Shown piece by piece: positions 53,673 to 62,279 of a stretch of DNA of 64,000 bases (the first letter of the stretch is position 1; each line of letters begins with the position of its first letter). The notes beneath the pieces were generated by a model. That model was not told where the DNA came from, ran no database searches, and was given only the letters and a program-made list of their open reading frames with translations. Source of the DNA: an uncultured Rhodopila sp. (GTDB lineage: Bacteria; Pseudomonadota; Alphaproteobacteria; Acetobacterales; Acetobacteraceae). The translations under genes and the position numbers were made by a program. Location: positions 248,001-312,000 of the forward strand of contig NZ_CAJATU010000123.1 of the NCBI RefSeq assembly GCF_903944925.1, read 5' to 3'.

Positions 53673-54607
53673 GCGCCAAAATCGTCAACCAAGCCGTAAC
53701 GATCGGCCGGCGGCAGTCCCTGGTCGGGATCGTTACGCAACCCGCCGGATACGTCCCGTCTGGCCGCCCGGTATGCGTCATCCTGAACTCAGGTATCATT
53801 CACCGCGTCGGTCACCACCGGATGTACGTCGCTCTTGCCCGCATGCTCGCCGCGGCCGGCAGCCAGGTGTTGCGCTTCGATCTCTCCGGGATCGGCGATA
53901 GCGAAAACCGGTTGGACGGATTGTCTCCGCTGGATGCAGCGATCGCGGACATAAGGGAGGCTGTTGACTGGCTCGCGACCTCAAAATCTGCGCAGCGAAT
54001 CATCTTGATCGGGCTGTGCTCCGGCGCGGACCATGCGCTGATCTACGGAAGTTCGGACCCGCGCGTCGCCGGGCTCGTGCTGCTGGATCCATCTATCCCG
54101 CCGACGCTGCAGTATTACTGTCGCTATTTCGCTCGGCATTTGCGGCAGCCCAAGTCATGGGGCGACATGCTGATCGGGCGAGGTCGGGTGTGGAACTGGA
54201 TTCGAAAGTTTCTTGGCGACAGGTCCGAGGAAGTTCTGGAGAGTCATCGTATCAAACTCGGCGACCCGGCTGTCAGGGCCTACCTGGAGAGCGCTTACCG
54301 CAGGACCATGAACCTGGGTACACAGTGCCAGGCTGTCTTCACGTCCGGCTTCCCGCATCAGCACAATTACCGGCGTCAGATCCTGGACGCATTTCCCTCG
54401 GTCCCATTCGAAGGTCAGCTTCGCCTGGATTACTTTGACGGCTGCGATCACGTGTTTACGTCCGAAGCCGACCGGAAGCGGTTGTTCGGCGTCATCATGA
54501 AGTGGATCCAGCAGCCGGGCTTTGTCGAGACATTGCCGGCCGCGACCACAGGCGAGGCGGCTTCGGCAAAGGATCTGCAAATGCAGCACGCCTCGCATGG
54601 CACCTGA
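53669..54607 (+). CDS. Alpha/beta hydrolase with GLCSG elbow (exosortase A-associated hydrolase 1-like)
   Basis: A 312-aa alpha/beta hydrolase. Conserved segments: CVILNSGIIHRVGHHRMYV (oxyanion/N-terminal motif), LRFDLSGIGDS, elbow IILIGLCSGADHALIYG, DPRVAGLVLLD, and a late D-G-C-D-H-V-F containing the likely catalytic His. At the GxSxG position the sequence is G-L-C-S-G, so Cys is the candidate nucleophile; exosortase A system-associated hydrolase 1 proteins have a similar GLCxG elbow. It starts at an ATGA overlap with the preceding Arg-elbow protein and overlaps the flippase gene by 11 nt. Being the only one of the pair with a plausible nucleophile, it is the best candidate in the operon for a stand-alone chain-releasing enzyme, by hydrolysis or transfer to another acceptor. 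That is inference from position. Confidence 0.85.
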   Translation: MSAKIVNQAVTIGRRQSLVGIVTQPAGYVPSGRPVCVILNSGIIHRVGHHRMYVALARMLAAAGSQVLRFDLSGIGDSENRLDGLSPLDAAIADIREAVDWLATSKSAQRIILIGLCSGADHALIYGSSDPRVAGLVLLDPSIPPTLQYYCRYFARHLRQPKSWGDMLIGRGRVWNWIRKFLGDRSEEVLESHRIKLGDPAVRAYLESAYRRTMNLGTQCQAVFTSGFPHQHNYRRQILDAFPSVPFEGQLRLDYFDGCDHVFTSEADRKRLFGVIMKWIQQPGFVETLPAATTGEAASAKDLQMQHASHGT

Positions 54608-56165
54608 AGCCCGCGAGGCTGCGCCCGGCAAGCCCGGCCACTTCGGCACCGCAAAGCGGTCGTCGATCAGCGCTCCGCCGGGGCAGACACTGAGGCGCTC
54701 GCTGCTGTTCGCGACGGCCGGCCGCTACATTGTGACGGCCGCCGGTCTCATATCCACCGTCATCCTGGCGCGCTTGCTGACCCCTTCGGCATTCGGCATA
54801 TCGGTGCTCGGAACCGCCATCCTGGCTATCGCGGAAGCGATCCGTGAACTCGGCTCGATCGCATATCTCGTTCAACAAAAAGACCTTACGCTAGCGAAGG
54901 TGCGGACCGTCTTTTCGATCAGCCTCACCGTGACCCTGGTCATCGCGACTTTGCTCATAGCCGTGTCGGAGCCGCTGGCGGGCCTGTTTGACGAGCCGGG
55001 CTTGAGTCAGTACCTGCGCATCATAGCCCTCAGTTATGCGATCGCACCGTTTGCGCATCCAATCTATGCCTTGCTCAGTAGAGACATGGCGTTCGCGACG
55101 CTTGCCGGGATCGACATATTGACCACGATGGCGAATTCTGCTGCTGCCATCTATCTCGTGCGACTTGGCTTTGGCTATCTCGGCATCGCATGGGCTGCGG
55201 TCATCTCCAATGCGGTCTGGACACTGGCAGGCTTTTGCGTGCGTCGGGATTTCTCGATCTATCGTCCGTCGCTATCCGAATGGCGGAGCGTACTTTCATT
55301 CGGTGCGTACGGCAGCGCGACCGCTCTTCTCTATAAAGCCTCGGAGTCGTTTTTCTATCTCATTCTTGGCGGGCTTCTGGATGCACGCGCCGTTGCGCTT
55401 TGCCAGCGAGCCGTCATGCTGTCGCAGTTCCCCGAACGCGTCATTCTGGCGGGCGTCGGCGCCGTGGCGTTGCCAGCGTTCTCTGAGCACGCGCGGGGCG
55501 AAAAGGACCTGAAGGCCGCATACCTCGCTGCAATTGAGCATATCACCGCCATTCAATGGCCCGCTCTCATTCTCCTGGGTATCTTTGCCGGCCCTCTCGT
55601 GTCAGCGTTGCTTGGCCCGCAATGGAGCGACGTCGTATCAATCACGCGTATCTTTGCGGTTGCATTTGCATTCAACTTTCCCACCGGTCTGAACTATCCG
55701 ATACAAGTCGCGGTTGGTGCCATCAAACAAACGGTCGCTCTTGCAATTATTCAGACGGTTATCTCTTTGGCAACGTTGGCTTTCGCTGCCCAGTTCGGGC
55801 TTGTCGCCGTTGCGCTGAGCGCATGCATCACGACCCCGATCAATGTCGCTTTATCCGTTCGACTCGTGCGCAAACATATCCCCTTTCAACTACGCGAGCT
55901 TGCACGAGCCGTGTGGCGGAGTGCAGTGATATCGGGATTGAGTGCCGTGGGCCCGCTGGCCATTGCTGTTGGCATCGATGGTCGGGCCGTCTTACCGGTC
56001 ACGCTGCTGGCGTCGGCAGCATTCTCGGCGGGAATTGGCTGGATCTTCGGCCTGTGGCTCGTCAGCCATCCATTGTTCGAGGAACTGTCGCGTGCGCGGG
56101 CATTCGGTTTCGGGATCAGCGGCTTGAAGCGGTCCGTTAGCCACTTGCCGCTACGTAGCCCATGA
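54597..56165 (+). CDS. Polysaccharide/lipid flippase, Wzx/MATE (MOP superfamily) type
   Basis: A 522-aa integral inner-membrane protein with about 12-14 predicted helices, for example FATAGRYIVTAAGLISTVIL near residue 40, VFSISLTVTLVIATLLIAV, ALILLGIFAGPLVSALLGPQW, and paired C-terminal helices. The opening pattern (first helix followed by ARLLTPSAFGISVLG) is typical of Wzx/RfbX-like oligosaccharide-lipid flippases of the MOP superfamily, as are the mid-protein SESFFYLILGGLLDARAVAL and PAFSEHARGEKDLKAAYL segments. It overlaps the second hydrolase by 11 nt, so it belongs to the operon and is the only transporter there; it may move the product or a lipid-linked form across the membrane. No glycosyltransferase or polymerase lies in the window, which is unusual for a Wzx homologue. 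The 40-residue N-terminal tail before the first helix is Ala/Pro-rich. Confidence 0.88.
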   Translation: MAPEAREAAPGKPGHFGTAKRSSISAPPGQTLRRSLLFATAGRYIVTAAGLISTVILARLLTPSAFGISVLGTAILAIAEAIRELGSIAYLVQQKDLTLAKVRTVFSISLTVTLVIATLLIAVSEPLAGLFDEPGLSQYLRIIALSYAIAPFAHPIYALLSRDMAFATLAGIDILTTMANSAAAIYLVRLGFGYLGIAWAAVISNAVWTLAGFCVRRDFSIYRPSLSEWRSVLSFGAYGSATALLYKASESFFYLILGGLLDARAVALCQRAVMLSQFPERVILAGVGAVALPAFSEHARGEKDLKAAYLAAIEHITAIQWPALILLGIFAGPLVSALLGPQWSDVVSITRIFAVAFAFNFPTGLNYPIQVAVGAIKQTVALAIIQTVISLATLAFAAQFGLVAVALSACITTPINVALSVRLVRKHIPFQLRELARAVWRSAVISGLSAVGPLAIAVGIDGRAVLPVTLLASAAFSAGIGWIFGLWLVSHPLFEELSRARAFGFGISGLKRSVSHLPLRSP

Positions 56166-56202
56166 TGGCCCGGCGAACCAAGGCAGCGGCGCGGAGCCGT
56201 TC

Positions 56203-56886
56203 ATGATCGAGCACCTGTTGCCGCGCGAGGTTGCGGCTGCCGCGGCCCGGGGCGATGATCCGCTCGCTGTCCTGTTTCCGGAAGAGGCGGCGCAAATCCA
56301 CGGAGCGATTGAAAGCAGGGTGCGGGAGTTTGCGACAGGCCGAGCCTGCGCGAGAATGGCGCTGCGAAAACTGCATCTGCCACCGGTATCCATCCCAAGG
56401 GGGGCCACGCGGGAACCGGTGTGGCCGGACGGTGTCGTCGGAAGTATTACGCATTGCAGGGGGTATCGCGCGGCAGCCGCGGCGATGCGTACGAGCATAG
56501 CCACGATTGGAATCGATGCTGAGACAGACGAACCGCTGCCGCCCGGCACGCTCGAGCAAATAGCCGTAGCGCAGGAGCATGACTGGCTCACCGCGGCACC
56601 GCCGGGTGTGCATTGGGATCGGGTCCTGTTCAGCGCAAAAGAAAGCGTATTCAAGGCCTGGTTCCCGGTTGCGGGAACCTGGCTGGGCTTCGAGGATGCG
56701 ATCGTAACGATACAGCCAGGCAGCGGCACATTCCATGCCCGCATACTCACCCCGGTGCCATCGCAGGTCCGGTGCGATGCGATAACATTCGGCGGACGCT
56801 TTATGGTGCGGGCTGGGCTCATCCTCACTGCGATTGTCGTGAGGGCCGGGGGTGGCATTGCCCCATACCGCGATCCGATGGCGTGA
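56203..56886 (+). CDS. 4'-phosphopantetheinyl transferase (Sfp/EntD type)
   Basis: A 227-aa phosphopantetheinyl transferase that would convert the nine carrier domains of this operon from apo to holo form using CoA. Diagnostic motifs: [12 protein letters not shown] near residue 45, [15 protein letters not shown], the Mg-binding G-I-D-A-E, and [11 protein letters not shown]. The R-EFATGR-CAR and [11 protein letters not shown] arrangement puts it with EntD/PcpS-like enzymes. GGAG lies 6 nt before the ATG at 56203. It follows the flippase by 37 nt and precedes the mutase by 17 nt, so it is part of the same transcription unit and likely dedicated to it. Confidence 0.92.
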   Translation: MIEHLLPREVAAAAARGDDPLAVLFPEEAAQIHGAIESRVREFATGRACARMALRKLHLPPVSIPRGATREPVWPDGVVGSITHCRGYRAAAAAMRTSIATIGIDAETDEPLPPGTLEQIAVAQEHDWLTAAPPGVHWDRVLFSAKESVFKAWFPVAGTWLGFEDAIVTIQPGSGTFHARILTPVPSQVRCDAITFGGRFMVRAGLILTAIVVRAGGGIAPYRDPMA

Positions 56887-56903
56887 CGGTCAGGAGAAAT
56901 CCC

Positions 56904-59099
56904 TTGGTAGAATTCCCTAAACACACCATTGCCGACTGGCAGCGGCTCGCAGCCAAAGAGCTGAAGGGCGCATCACCGAGTACACTAACCCGAACCACAC
57001 GCGACGGGATCGTCGTCAAGCCACTCTATACACCGGACGATCTCGAAGGACTTGCGACCCTCGACACGCTGCCTGGCTTCGCGCCGTTCGTCAGAGGCCT
57101 CCGTGCCACCATGTATGCTAATAGGCCCTGGACGATCCGACAATATGCGGGCTTCGCGACCGCGGAAGAATCCAACACCTTCTATAAGAAGAACCTCGGT
57201 GCGGGACAGACGGGCCTGTCGGTCGCTTTCGATCTCGCAACACATCGCGGCTATGACAGTGACCATCCGCGGGTCGCGGGCGATGTCGGCAAAGCCGGCG
57301 TGGCAATCGATTCGGTAGAGGATATGAAGATCCTGTTCAGCGACATTCCACTTGACCAGATGAGCGTGTCGATGACCATGAACGGCGCCGTATTGCCGGT
57401 ACTGGCCAGTTATATCGTCGCGGGGATCGAGCAGGGTGCACGTCTCGACCAGCTCTCGGGGACCATCCAGAATGATATCCTCAAGGAATTTATGGTCCGC
57501 AACACCTACATATATCCGCCGGTTCCGTCGATGCGTATTGTCGGGGACGTCATGGAGTACACGGCGCAGTACATGCCGAGATTCAACTCGATCTCGATAT
57601 CCGGCTATCATATGCAGGAGGCCGGTGCCACCGCGGTGCAGGAACTGGCCTACACGCTGGCCGACGGCCTGGAATATGTGCGCGCCGCCCTCACCAGGGG
57701 GCTGGCGGTCGATGCCTTCGCGCCACGTCTCTCGTTCTTCTTCGGTATTGGTATGAATTTCTTCATGGAGGTTGCGAAGCTCCGGGCTGCTCGCCTGCTT
57801 TGGGCGGAGCTCATGACTGAATTCTCACCCGGGAAGCCGGCGAGCCTGGAGCTCCGCACCCATTGCCAGACCTCGGGTATCTCACTGACGGCGGAGGACC
57901 CTTGCAACAATGTGGTGCGTACGACGATCGAAGCCATGGCTGCGGTATTGGGGGGAACCCAGTCACTCCATACCAATTCGTTCGATGAGGCGTTAGCCCT
58001 GCCCACGACGACCGCAGCGCGCATTGCGCGCAACACGCAACTGATCATCGCGGAAGAGACCGATATTCCCCACGTGGTCGATCCATTAGGCGGCTCCTAC
58101 TATATCGAACATCTAACGGCGAGCCTTGCCGCGGCGGCCCGGGATCTGATCAGGGAGATCGAGACCCTGGGCGGTATGACGAAGGCCATCGCATCCGGGA
58201 TGCCCAAGCTCCGTATCGAGCAGGAGATGGTTCGACAGCAGGCACGCCTCGACCGCGGCGAGGAGGTGGTTGTTGGGGTTAACAAGTATCGGTGCGCCGA
58301 AGCGTCCAAGGTCAGCGCCCGGGAGGTGGACAATGCCAAAGTCCGGGAACAACAGATCCGGCGGCTGGAACAGATTCGTGCCACCCGTGAGCCGCAGGTG
58401 GTTGATGCATGCCTCGCTGCGTTGACCAAGGCGGCGCGGACCGGTGACGGCAATCTACTGGCGCTCGCGGTCGAAGCGATGAAGGCACGCGCCACCGTCG
58501 GCGAGGTATCAGAAGCGCTTGAGCGCGTCTTCACCCGCCACACGGCAGAGATCCAGTCGGTGTCGGGAGTTTACGCATCAGCCTACGAGGGCGACCGGAA
58601 CTTCGAGCGCATCCGCGCCGAGGTGGACGCTTTTGCCAAGGCGGAAGGCCGTCAACCTCGGATTCTGGTGACCAAGCTGGGTCAGGACGGACACGATCGC
58701 GGCGCGAAGGTCGTTGCAACCGCTTTTGCCGATATCGGCTTCAATGTGGATCTCGGGCCCTTGTTCCAGACACCCGAAGAAGCCGCCCGGCAGGCGATCG
58801 AGAGTGATGTGCATGTCATCGGCGTATCGAGCCAGGCGGGTGGCCACATGACCTTGGTGCCTGCACTGATCAAAGCACTGAAGGACGCTGGCGCCGATGA
58901 CATTCTGGTGGCGTGCGGTGGAGTCATTCCGGCGCACGATTTGCCGGCGCTTATGGCGGCCGGCGTCGTTGCGGTCTATGGTCCTGGCACCAATATTCTC
59001 GCAGCCGCCGCCAATATTCTCGGTATAATTCAAGACAAGGGCAATAGACAGTCCATCTGGCCATATAATCATCGCCGAAGGGCAGTGGACGTCGCATAG
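56904..59099 (+). CDS. Methylmalonyl-CoA mutase, B12-dependent
   Basis: A 731-aa adenosylcobalamin-dependent methylmalonyl-CoA mutase carrying both the TIM-barrel substrate domain (about 30-560) and the C-terminal B12-binding domain. Substrate-domain signatures include [20 protein letters not shown], the block ending at [28 protein letters not shown] and [13 protein letters not shown]. The cobalamin lower-ligand motif D-x-H-x-x-G is [10 protein letters not shown], with the later GGVIPAHD. It interconverts succinyl-CoA and (R)-methylmalonyl-CoA. The start is a TTG at 56904 with AGGAG 7 nt upstream; the frame is open further back to 56613 but those codons overlap the PPTase gene. It is last in the operon, suggesting it supplies the extender of the VASH-type AT in PKS1. 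No epimerase or MeaB-type chaperone lies in the window, so it may also serve central metabolism. Confidence 0.93.
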   Translation: MVEFPKHTIADWQRLAAKELKGASPSTLTRTTRDGIVVKPLYTPDDLEGLATLDTLPGFAPFVRGLRATMYANRPWTIRQYAGFATAEESNTFYKKNLGAGQTGLSVAFDLATHRGYDSDHPRVAGDVGKAGVAIDSVEDMKILFSDIPLDQMSVSMTMNGAVLPVLASYIVAGIEQGARLDQLSGTIQNDILKEFMVRNTYIYPPVPSMRIVGDVMEYTAQYMPRFNSISISGYHMQEAGATAVQELAYTLADGLEYVRAALTRGLAVDAFAPRLSFFFGIGMNFFMEVAKLRAARLLWAELMTEFSPGKPASLELRTHCQTSGISLTAEDPCNNVVRTTIEAMAAVLGGTQSLHTNSFDEALALPTTTAARIARNTQLIIAEETDIPHVVDPLGGSYYIEHLTASLAAAARDLIREIETLGGMTKAIASGMPKLRIEQEMVRQQARLDRGEEVVVGVNKYRCAEASKVSAREVDNAKVREQQIRRLEQIRATREPQVVDACLAALTKAARTGDGNLLALAVEAMKARATVGEVSEALERVFTRHTAEIQSVSGVYASAYEGDRNFERIRAEVDAFAKAEGRQPRILVTKLGQDGHDRGAKVVATAFADIGFNVDLGPLFQTPEEAARQAIESDVHVIGVSSQAGGHMTLVPALIKALKDAGADDILVACGGVIPAHDLPALMAAGVVAVYGPGTNILAAAANILGIIQDKGNRQSIWPYNHRRRAVDVA

Positions 59100-59118
59100 A
59101 TCGTCATTGAGAAGCGCG

Positions 59119-59141
59119 GGCGGGATCCCGACGGGACCGCC
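59119..59141. terminator. Hairpin between convergent genes
   Basis: GGCGG (59119-59123), GA bulge, TCCC-GAC-GGGA hairpin tip (59126-59136) and CCGCC (59137-59141) form an interrupted 9-bp stem, about 20 nt past the end of the biosynthetic operon and facing the convergent minus-strand gene. No T-run follows, so it is a weak bidirectional terminator candidate. Confidence 0.35.
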
Positions 59142-59236
59142 TGGAGATGGCGGTCAACGACGGTGCCACCGCGCGGATGCAGAACGATAGGATGTGCCGA
59201 GCGGACCGAGGTCGACATGCACGTCACCGGATGACT

Positions 59237-61699
59237 TTAAATAGACAGAACGACCTTGACCATGTCCTCATCATCCTCGTCCGCCATCCTCACGAATCCC
59301 AGCCGCTCGCACAGTCCAAGCATCCTCTCGTTCGTGCGCAGCACAAGGCCAAACATCGACGCGACGCCTTGAACGCGACAATAGCCGATGATCTTCGTCA
59401 TCAACGCCTTCCCGAGGCCCGTTCCCGCCATATCGGAACGTATCAAGATCGAGTATTCCGCCTGATCGCGGCCGGGCGCTGGAAACGCATCGACAACACC
59501 GAGGGCCTCCGGTGCGCCGGCGCTGTCGCCCGAGATGGCAATAAAAGTCATGTCGCGACTGTAGTCGAAATGAGTGAGATTGGCCAACATCTCGGTCGGA
59601 ATTGCTTGCGCAATATCGCCGAACTGGTTGCAGAAACGCAGAAACAGCTCATTTTTCGGGATTTGGCTCAGCATTTCGTGATATAGCCTGATGTCCTCGA
59701 TCCGGATTGGACGAACTACGACCTCCCGGCCTCCTTTTAGCCGTATGCGTTCCTCGTGTTCGCGCGGATAGGGATGGATCGACAGGTGCGCGTCTGCGTG
59801 CTCTGGCACCGCCACGCAGATGCGGACGGGTCGAACCAGGAGTTCGCCGTCCTCGACCCCGGCGACCCTCAGCTCGATCGAAACGACCTCCGGCACGTCG
59901 ACGGTCAGGTTCGCCAGCCGGATGGCGCAGTCCTGAATGGCGTCGATGCCCAAATCGACCCCGGTTGCCGTCACGACAGCGCAATGCGCGTCGGCCGCCA
60001 ATGGCTCGGCGAGTTCCTTGTTAAGCGGCGGTAATGCCACCGCGCGCCTGCCCGCCGCGGAGATAAGAATGATCCGGCCGAACACATGGTCGTTATAGAC
60101 AGATAACGAAAACGGCAGCGCGCCTTCCGTTCTTTCCGAGACGCGAAAGCCAAAAGCCCGCAGCACGGCAACGGACTCGGCCTCTCCCAGTGCCGCCGGC
60201 TCGGTCTCGATGGCGCGCCAGATCATGCCATAGGCGGCAAGAAACGCCGCACTCTCAGTCTCGTCCGTTAGCATAAGTGCATGAGGGGAGGACGTTCCGC
60301 CCGAAGGCGACCCCGGAACCGCGCCCAGGAGTTGTCGCCGTCGCACCGCAGGAACCTGGCGGAGAGTCTCCTGGTTACGGCGGTAGCGTTCAAAATTGCT
60401 GAACGCGCGCACCCCGTTTTCCGGCAAATCGTATAATGCCACCTTCGATCCGGCAAATGCGGCCCGCGCCTCGTGGTCGCGCGCGGCGCCAAACCAGCAC
60501 GCGGAAACCTGTAGAGTGGATCGCCTGGCCGCGTCAGCGATGGCGCGCGCGACCGGCGCGCCAGCCTCTCCGGGCGAGGGCGAATGGACAACGAGCACGG
60601 CGGCGATGTTGGCGTCGTCATGCATCGCCGCCAACACGCCGGCATAATGCTCGGCGGTTGCTTCACGTCCGAGCAGGACCGGATTGCCCGCCGCCGCTGA
60701 CGCGGAGGATAGGGTGTGCAACGCAGAAATGGTCTTGTCCTGAAAGCTTGCCAGCAAGCCCTCGGCGGCAGCGGGTGCGGCGGCAAGACTGGCCGGCCCC
60801 TTGCCGTTTGCAACAATGGCGAGCTTGCCGCCCCGTCGCGCACGGGCGCGACTGAGGCTCTCTGCCGCTTCGAACCATTCTTCGGTGTCACATACCCGCA
60901 AAAGGCCGGCACGCCGGAACACCGCATCGTAGACCGCGTCCTGATCAATCGGTTGTTCGGACACGCCCCCGCGCGGCTTCAACACCAGGATCGGCTTGAT
61001 CCGCGCCGCGCCGCGTGCCGCTGTCACGAAGGCCCGGCCGTTGGCCAGCGCGTCGAGATGGAGCAGAACGCCCGTCGTTTGCGTATCCGTAGCCAGAAGG
61101 GTGAGCATCTCGTCGATGGCGATGTCGGCCTCATCGCCCGTTGCAACGATCCGCGACACGCCGATGCCTCGCGATGCCGCCCAACCCGCAACGCTCGCGA
61201 CCATTGCGCCTGATCGGGAAATCAGCGCCAGCTTTCCGGGGGACGGGGGGCTATCGATCCAGCTCGCGTTAAGGCCAATGGATGGCACGATGATGCCGGC
61301 GGACCCTGGCCCCAGAAACCGGCAGCCAAGTTCCCTGGCGAGCTTGAGCAGCGCGGTCTTCAGCCTGGTGCCGGGGCCGGGGCCGTCAGCGTCTGCCGTG
61401 ACAATCACGGCGGTCTTGACGCCTTTCCGGCCCGATTGCTCGAACGCCTCGGCGACGGAATCCGCCGGAGCGCAGATCACCGCAAGATCAGGCGTTGCGG
61501 CCACCTCGGCCAAACTGTTGAACCAGCCGTCATGCTGCGCCGCCGAACTGCCCCACCGCACGGGAAAGACACTAACGACAGGTTTGCCGGCGAGCAGGTT
61601 GGCGGTGACGGCGCCCGCAATCCCGCCGCCATCGGATGCGCCGATCAAAGCGACCGACCGCGGCTCGAGCAGTGCACGGTGCAGGCTCATGTTCGCCAT
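59237..61699 (-). CDS. Pat-like protein lysine acetyltransferase (NDP-forming acyl-CoA synthetase fold fused to GNAT)
   Basis: An 820-aa protein: an N-terminal CoA-binding domain (RSVALIGASDGGGIAG, NLLAGKPVVSVFPV), a succinyl-CoA-ligase-like middle (KLALISRSGAMVASVAGWAA, VLHLDALANG-type strands, ILVLKPRGG), an ATP-grasp-like third part around 480-640 and a C-terminal GNAT domain (about 655-815; RPIRIEDIRLYHEMLSQI, MAGTGLGKALMTKIIGYC). This is the layout of Pat/PatZ/YfiQ acetyltransferases, which acetylate acyl-CoA synthetases and other proteins on lysine; the ADP-forming synthetase part usually senses acetyl-CoA without catalysis. ATG at 61699 has AAGG 9 nt upstream; a GTG at 61717 is possible. 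It may regulate acyl-CoA metabolism; a link to the convergent operon is only positional. The cat genes follow upstream on the same strand after about 265 bp. Confidence 0.85.
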   Translation of the reverse strand: MANMSLHRALLEPRSVALIGASDGGGIAGAVTANLLAGKPVVSVFPVRWGSSAAQHDGWFNSLAEVAATPDLAVICAPADSVAEAFEQSGRKGVKTAVIVTADADGPGPGTRLKTALLKLARELGCRFLGPGSAGIIVPSIGLNASWIDSPPSPGKLALISRSGAMVASVAGWAASRGIGVSRIVATGDEADIAIDEMLTLLATDTQTTGVLLHLDALANGRAFVTAARGAARIKPILVLKPRGGVSEQPIDQDAVYDAVFRRAGLLRVCDTEEWFEAAESLSRARARRGGKLAIVANGKGPASLAAAPAAAEGLLASFQDKTISALHTLSSASAAAGNPVLLGREATAEHYAGVLAAMHDDANIAAVLVVHSPSPGEAGAPVARAIADAARRSTLQVSACWFGAARDHEARAAFAGSKVALYDLPENGVRAFSNFERYRRNQETLRQVPAVRRRQLLGAVPGSPSGGTSSPHALMLTDETESAAFLAAYGMIWRAIETEPAALGEAESVAVLRAFGFRVSERTEGALPFSLSVYNDHVFGRIILISAAGRRAVALPPLNKELAEPLAADAHCAVVTATGVDLGIDAIQDCAIRLANLTVDVPEVVSIELRVAGVEDGELLVRPVRICVAVPEHADAHLSIHPYPREHEERIRLKGGREVVVRPIRIEDIRLYHEMLSQIPKNELFLRFCNQFGDIAQAIPTEMLANLTHFDYSRDMTFIAISGDSAGAPEALGVVDAFPAPGRDQAEYSILIRSDMAGTGLGKALMTKIIGYCRVQGVASMFGLVLRTNERMLGLCERLGFVRMADEDDEDMVKVVLSI

Positions 61700-61964
61700 G
61701 ATGTCGATCCTTATCACTGCAACCGATCAATCTCCGCGGATCGGAAAAAACCACTCGATCTTATTGACTGAAATCCTGCGAAGGCATCACGTCTCCGACA
61801 GGTGTGCCGTCGTGCACCCGATCCGACCCGAAATCGGTCCGACTGAGCACGCCGACCGCCGCTTGCCCGGGATTTTCAATCCGGATGAAACGGTGCAATC
61901 GGTCCGGATCGCGTGTGACGCCGAGGCTCGCGCCGGTAGGCAAAGGTTCGGACTTCTCGGCCGC

Positions 61965-62267
61965 TCACGTGCTCCGCGGCGCTATGCTCGGGGAAATAGC
62001 CGACGGATGCCGGGCCAGTGGCGTCACAGCGATGTCCATGAACGGGAAAAGCGGCAGCGACGACAGAATAGTGTGCAATTCGTCGTGGTCCGTTACATCG
62101 AAAACGCTGATATTGGCATAGCGTCCGGCCACCCGCCACAAGTGAACCCACTTGCCGGCACGCTGGAGTTCCTGCGCGCGAGCCTTTTCATCCGCCTTCA
62201 GAGTATCGGCGTGCGACGGGTCCAAGTCGTGTGGAATGCGCACTTCCATTTGGACGCAATACAACAT
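61965..62267 (-). CDS. catC: Muconolactone delta-isomerase
   Basis: A 100-aa protein matching muconolactone isomerase, which converts (4S)-muconolactone to beta-ketoadipate enol-lactone in the catechol branch of the beta-ketoadipate pathway. Family blocks: MLYCVQMEVRIPHDL, AQELQRAGKWVHLWRVAGRY, ANISVFDVTDHDELHTIL, SSLPLFPFMDIAVTPLARHP. Normal length is about 90-96 aa; the few extra C-terminal residues (SPSIAPRST) are unremarkable. GGGGAAAG lies 4 nt before the ATG, and only 12 nt separate it from catB upstream, so it is translated from the same mRNA. The 265 bp downstream, before the Pat-like gene, hold only a short unconvincing frame. Confidence 0.92.
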   Translation of the reverse strand: MLYCVQMEVRIPHDLDPSHADTLKADEKARAQELQRAGKWVHLWRVAGRYANISVFDVTDHDELHTILSSLPLFPFMDIAVTPLARHPSAISPSIAPRST

Positions 62268-62279
62268 CGAACTTTCCCC

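Noticed and set aside
61761-61943. 60-aa minus-strand frame downstream of catC
   Set aside because: It has a TTG start without a good ribosome binding site, and no recognisable domain.
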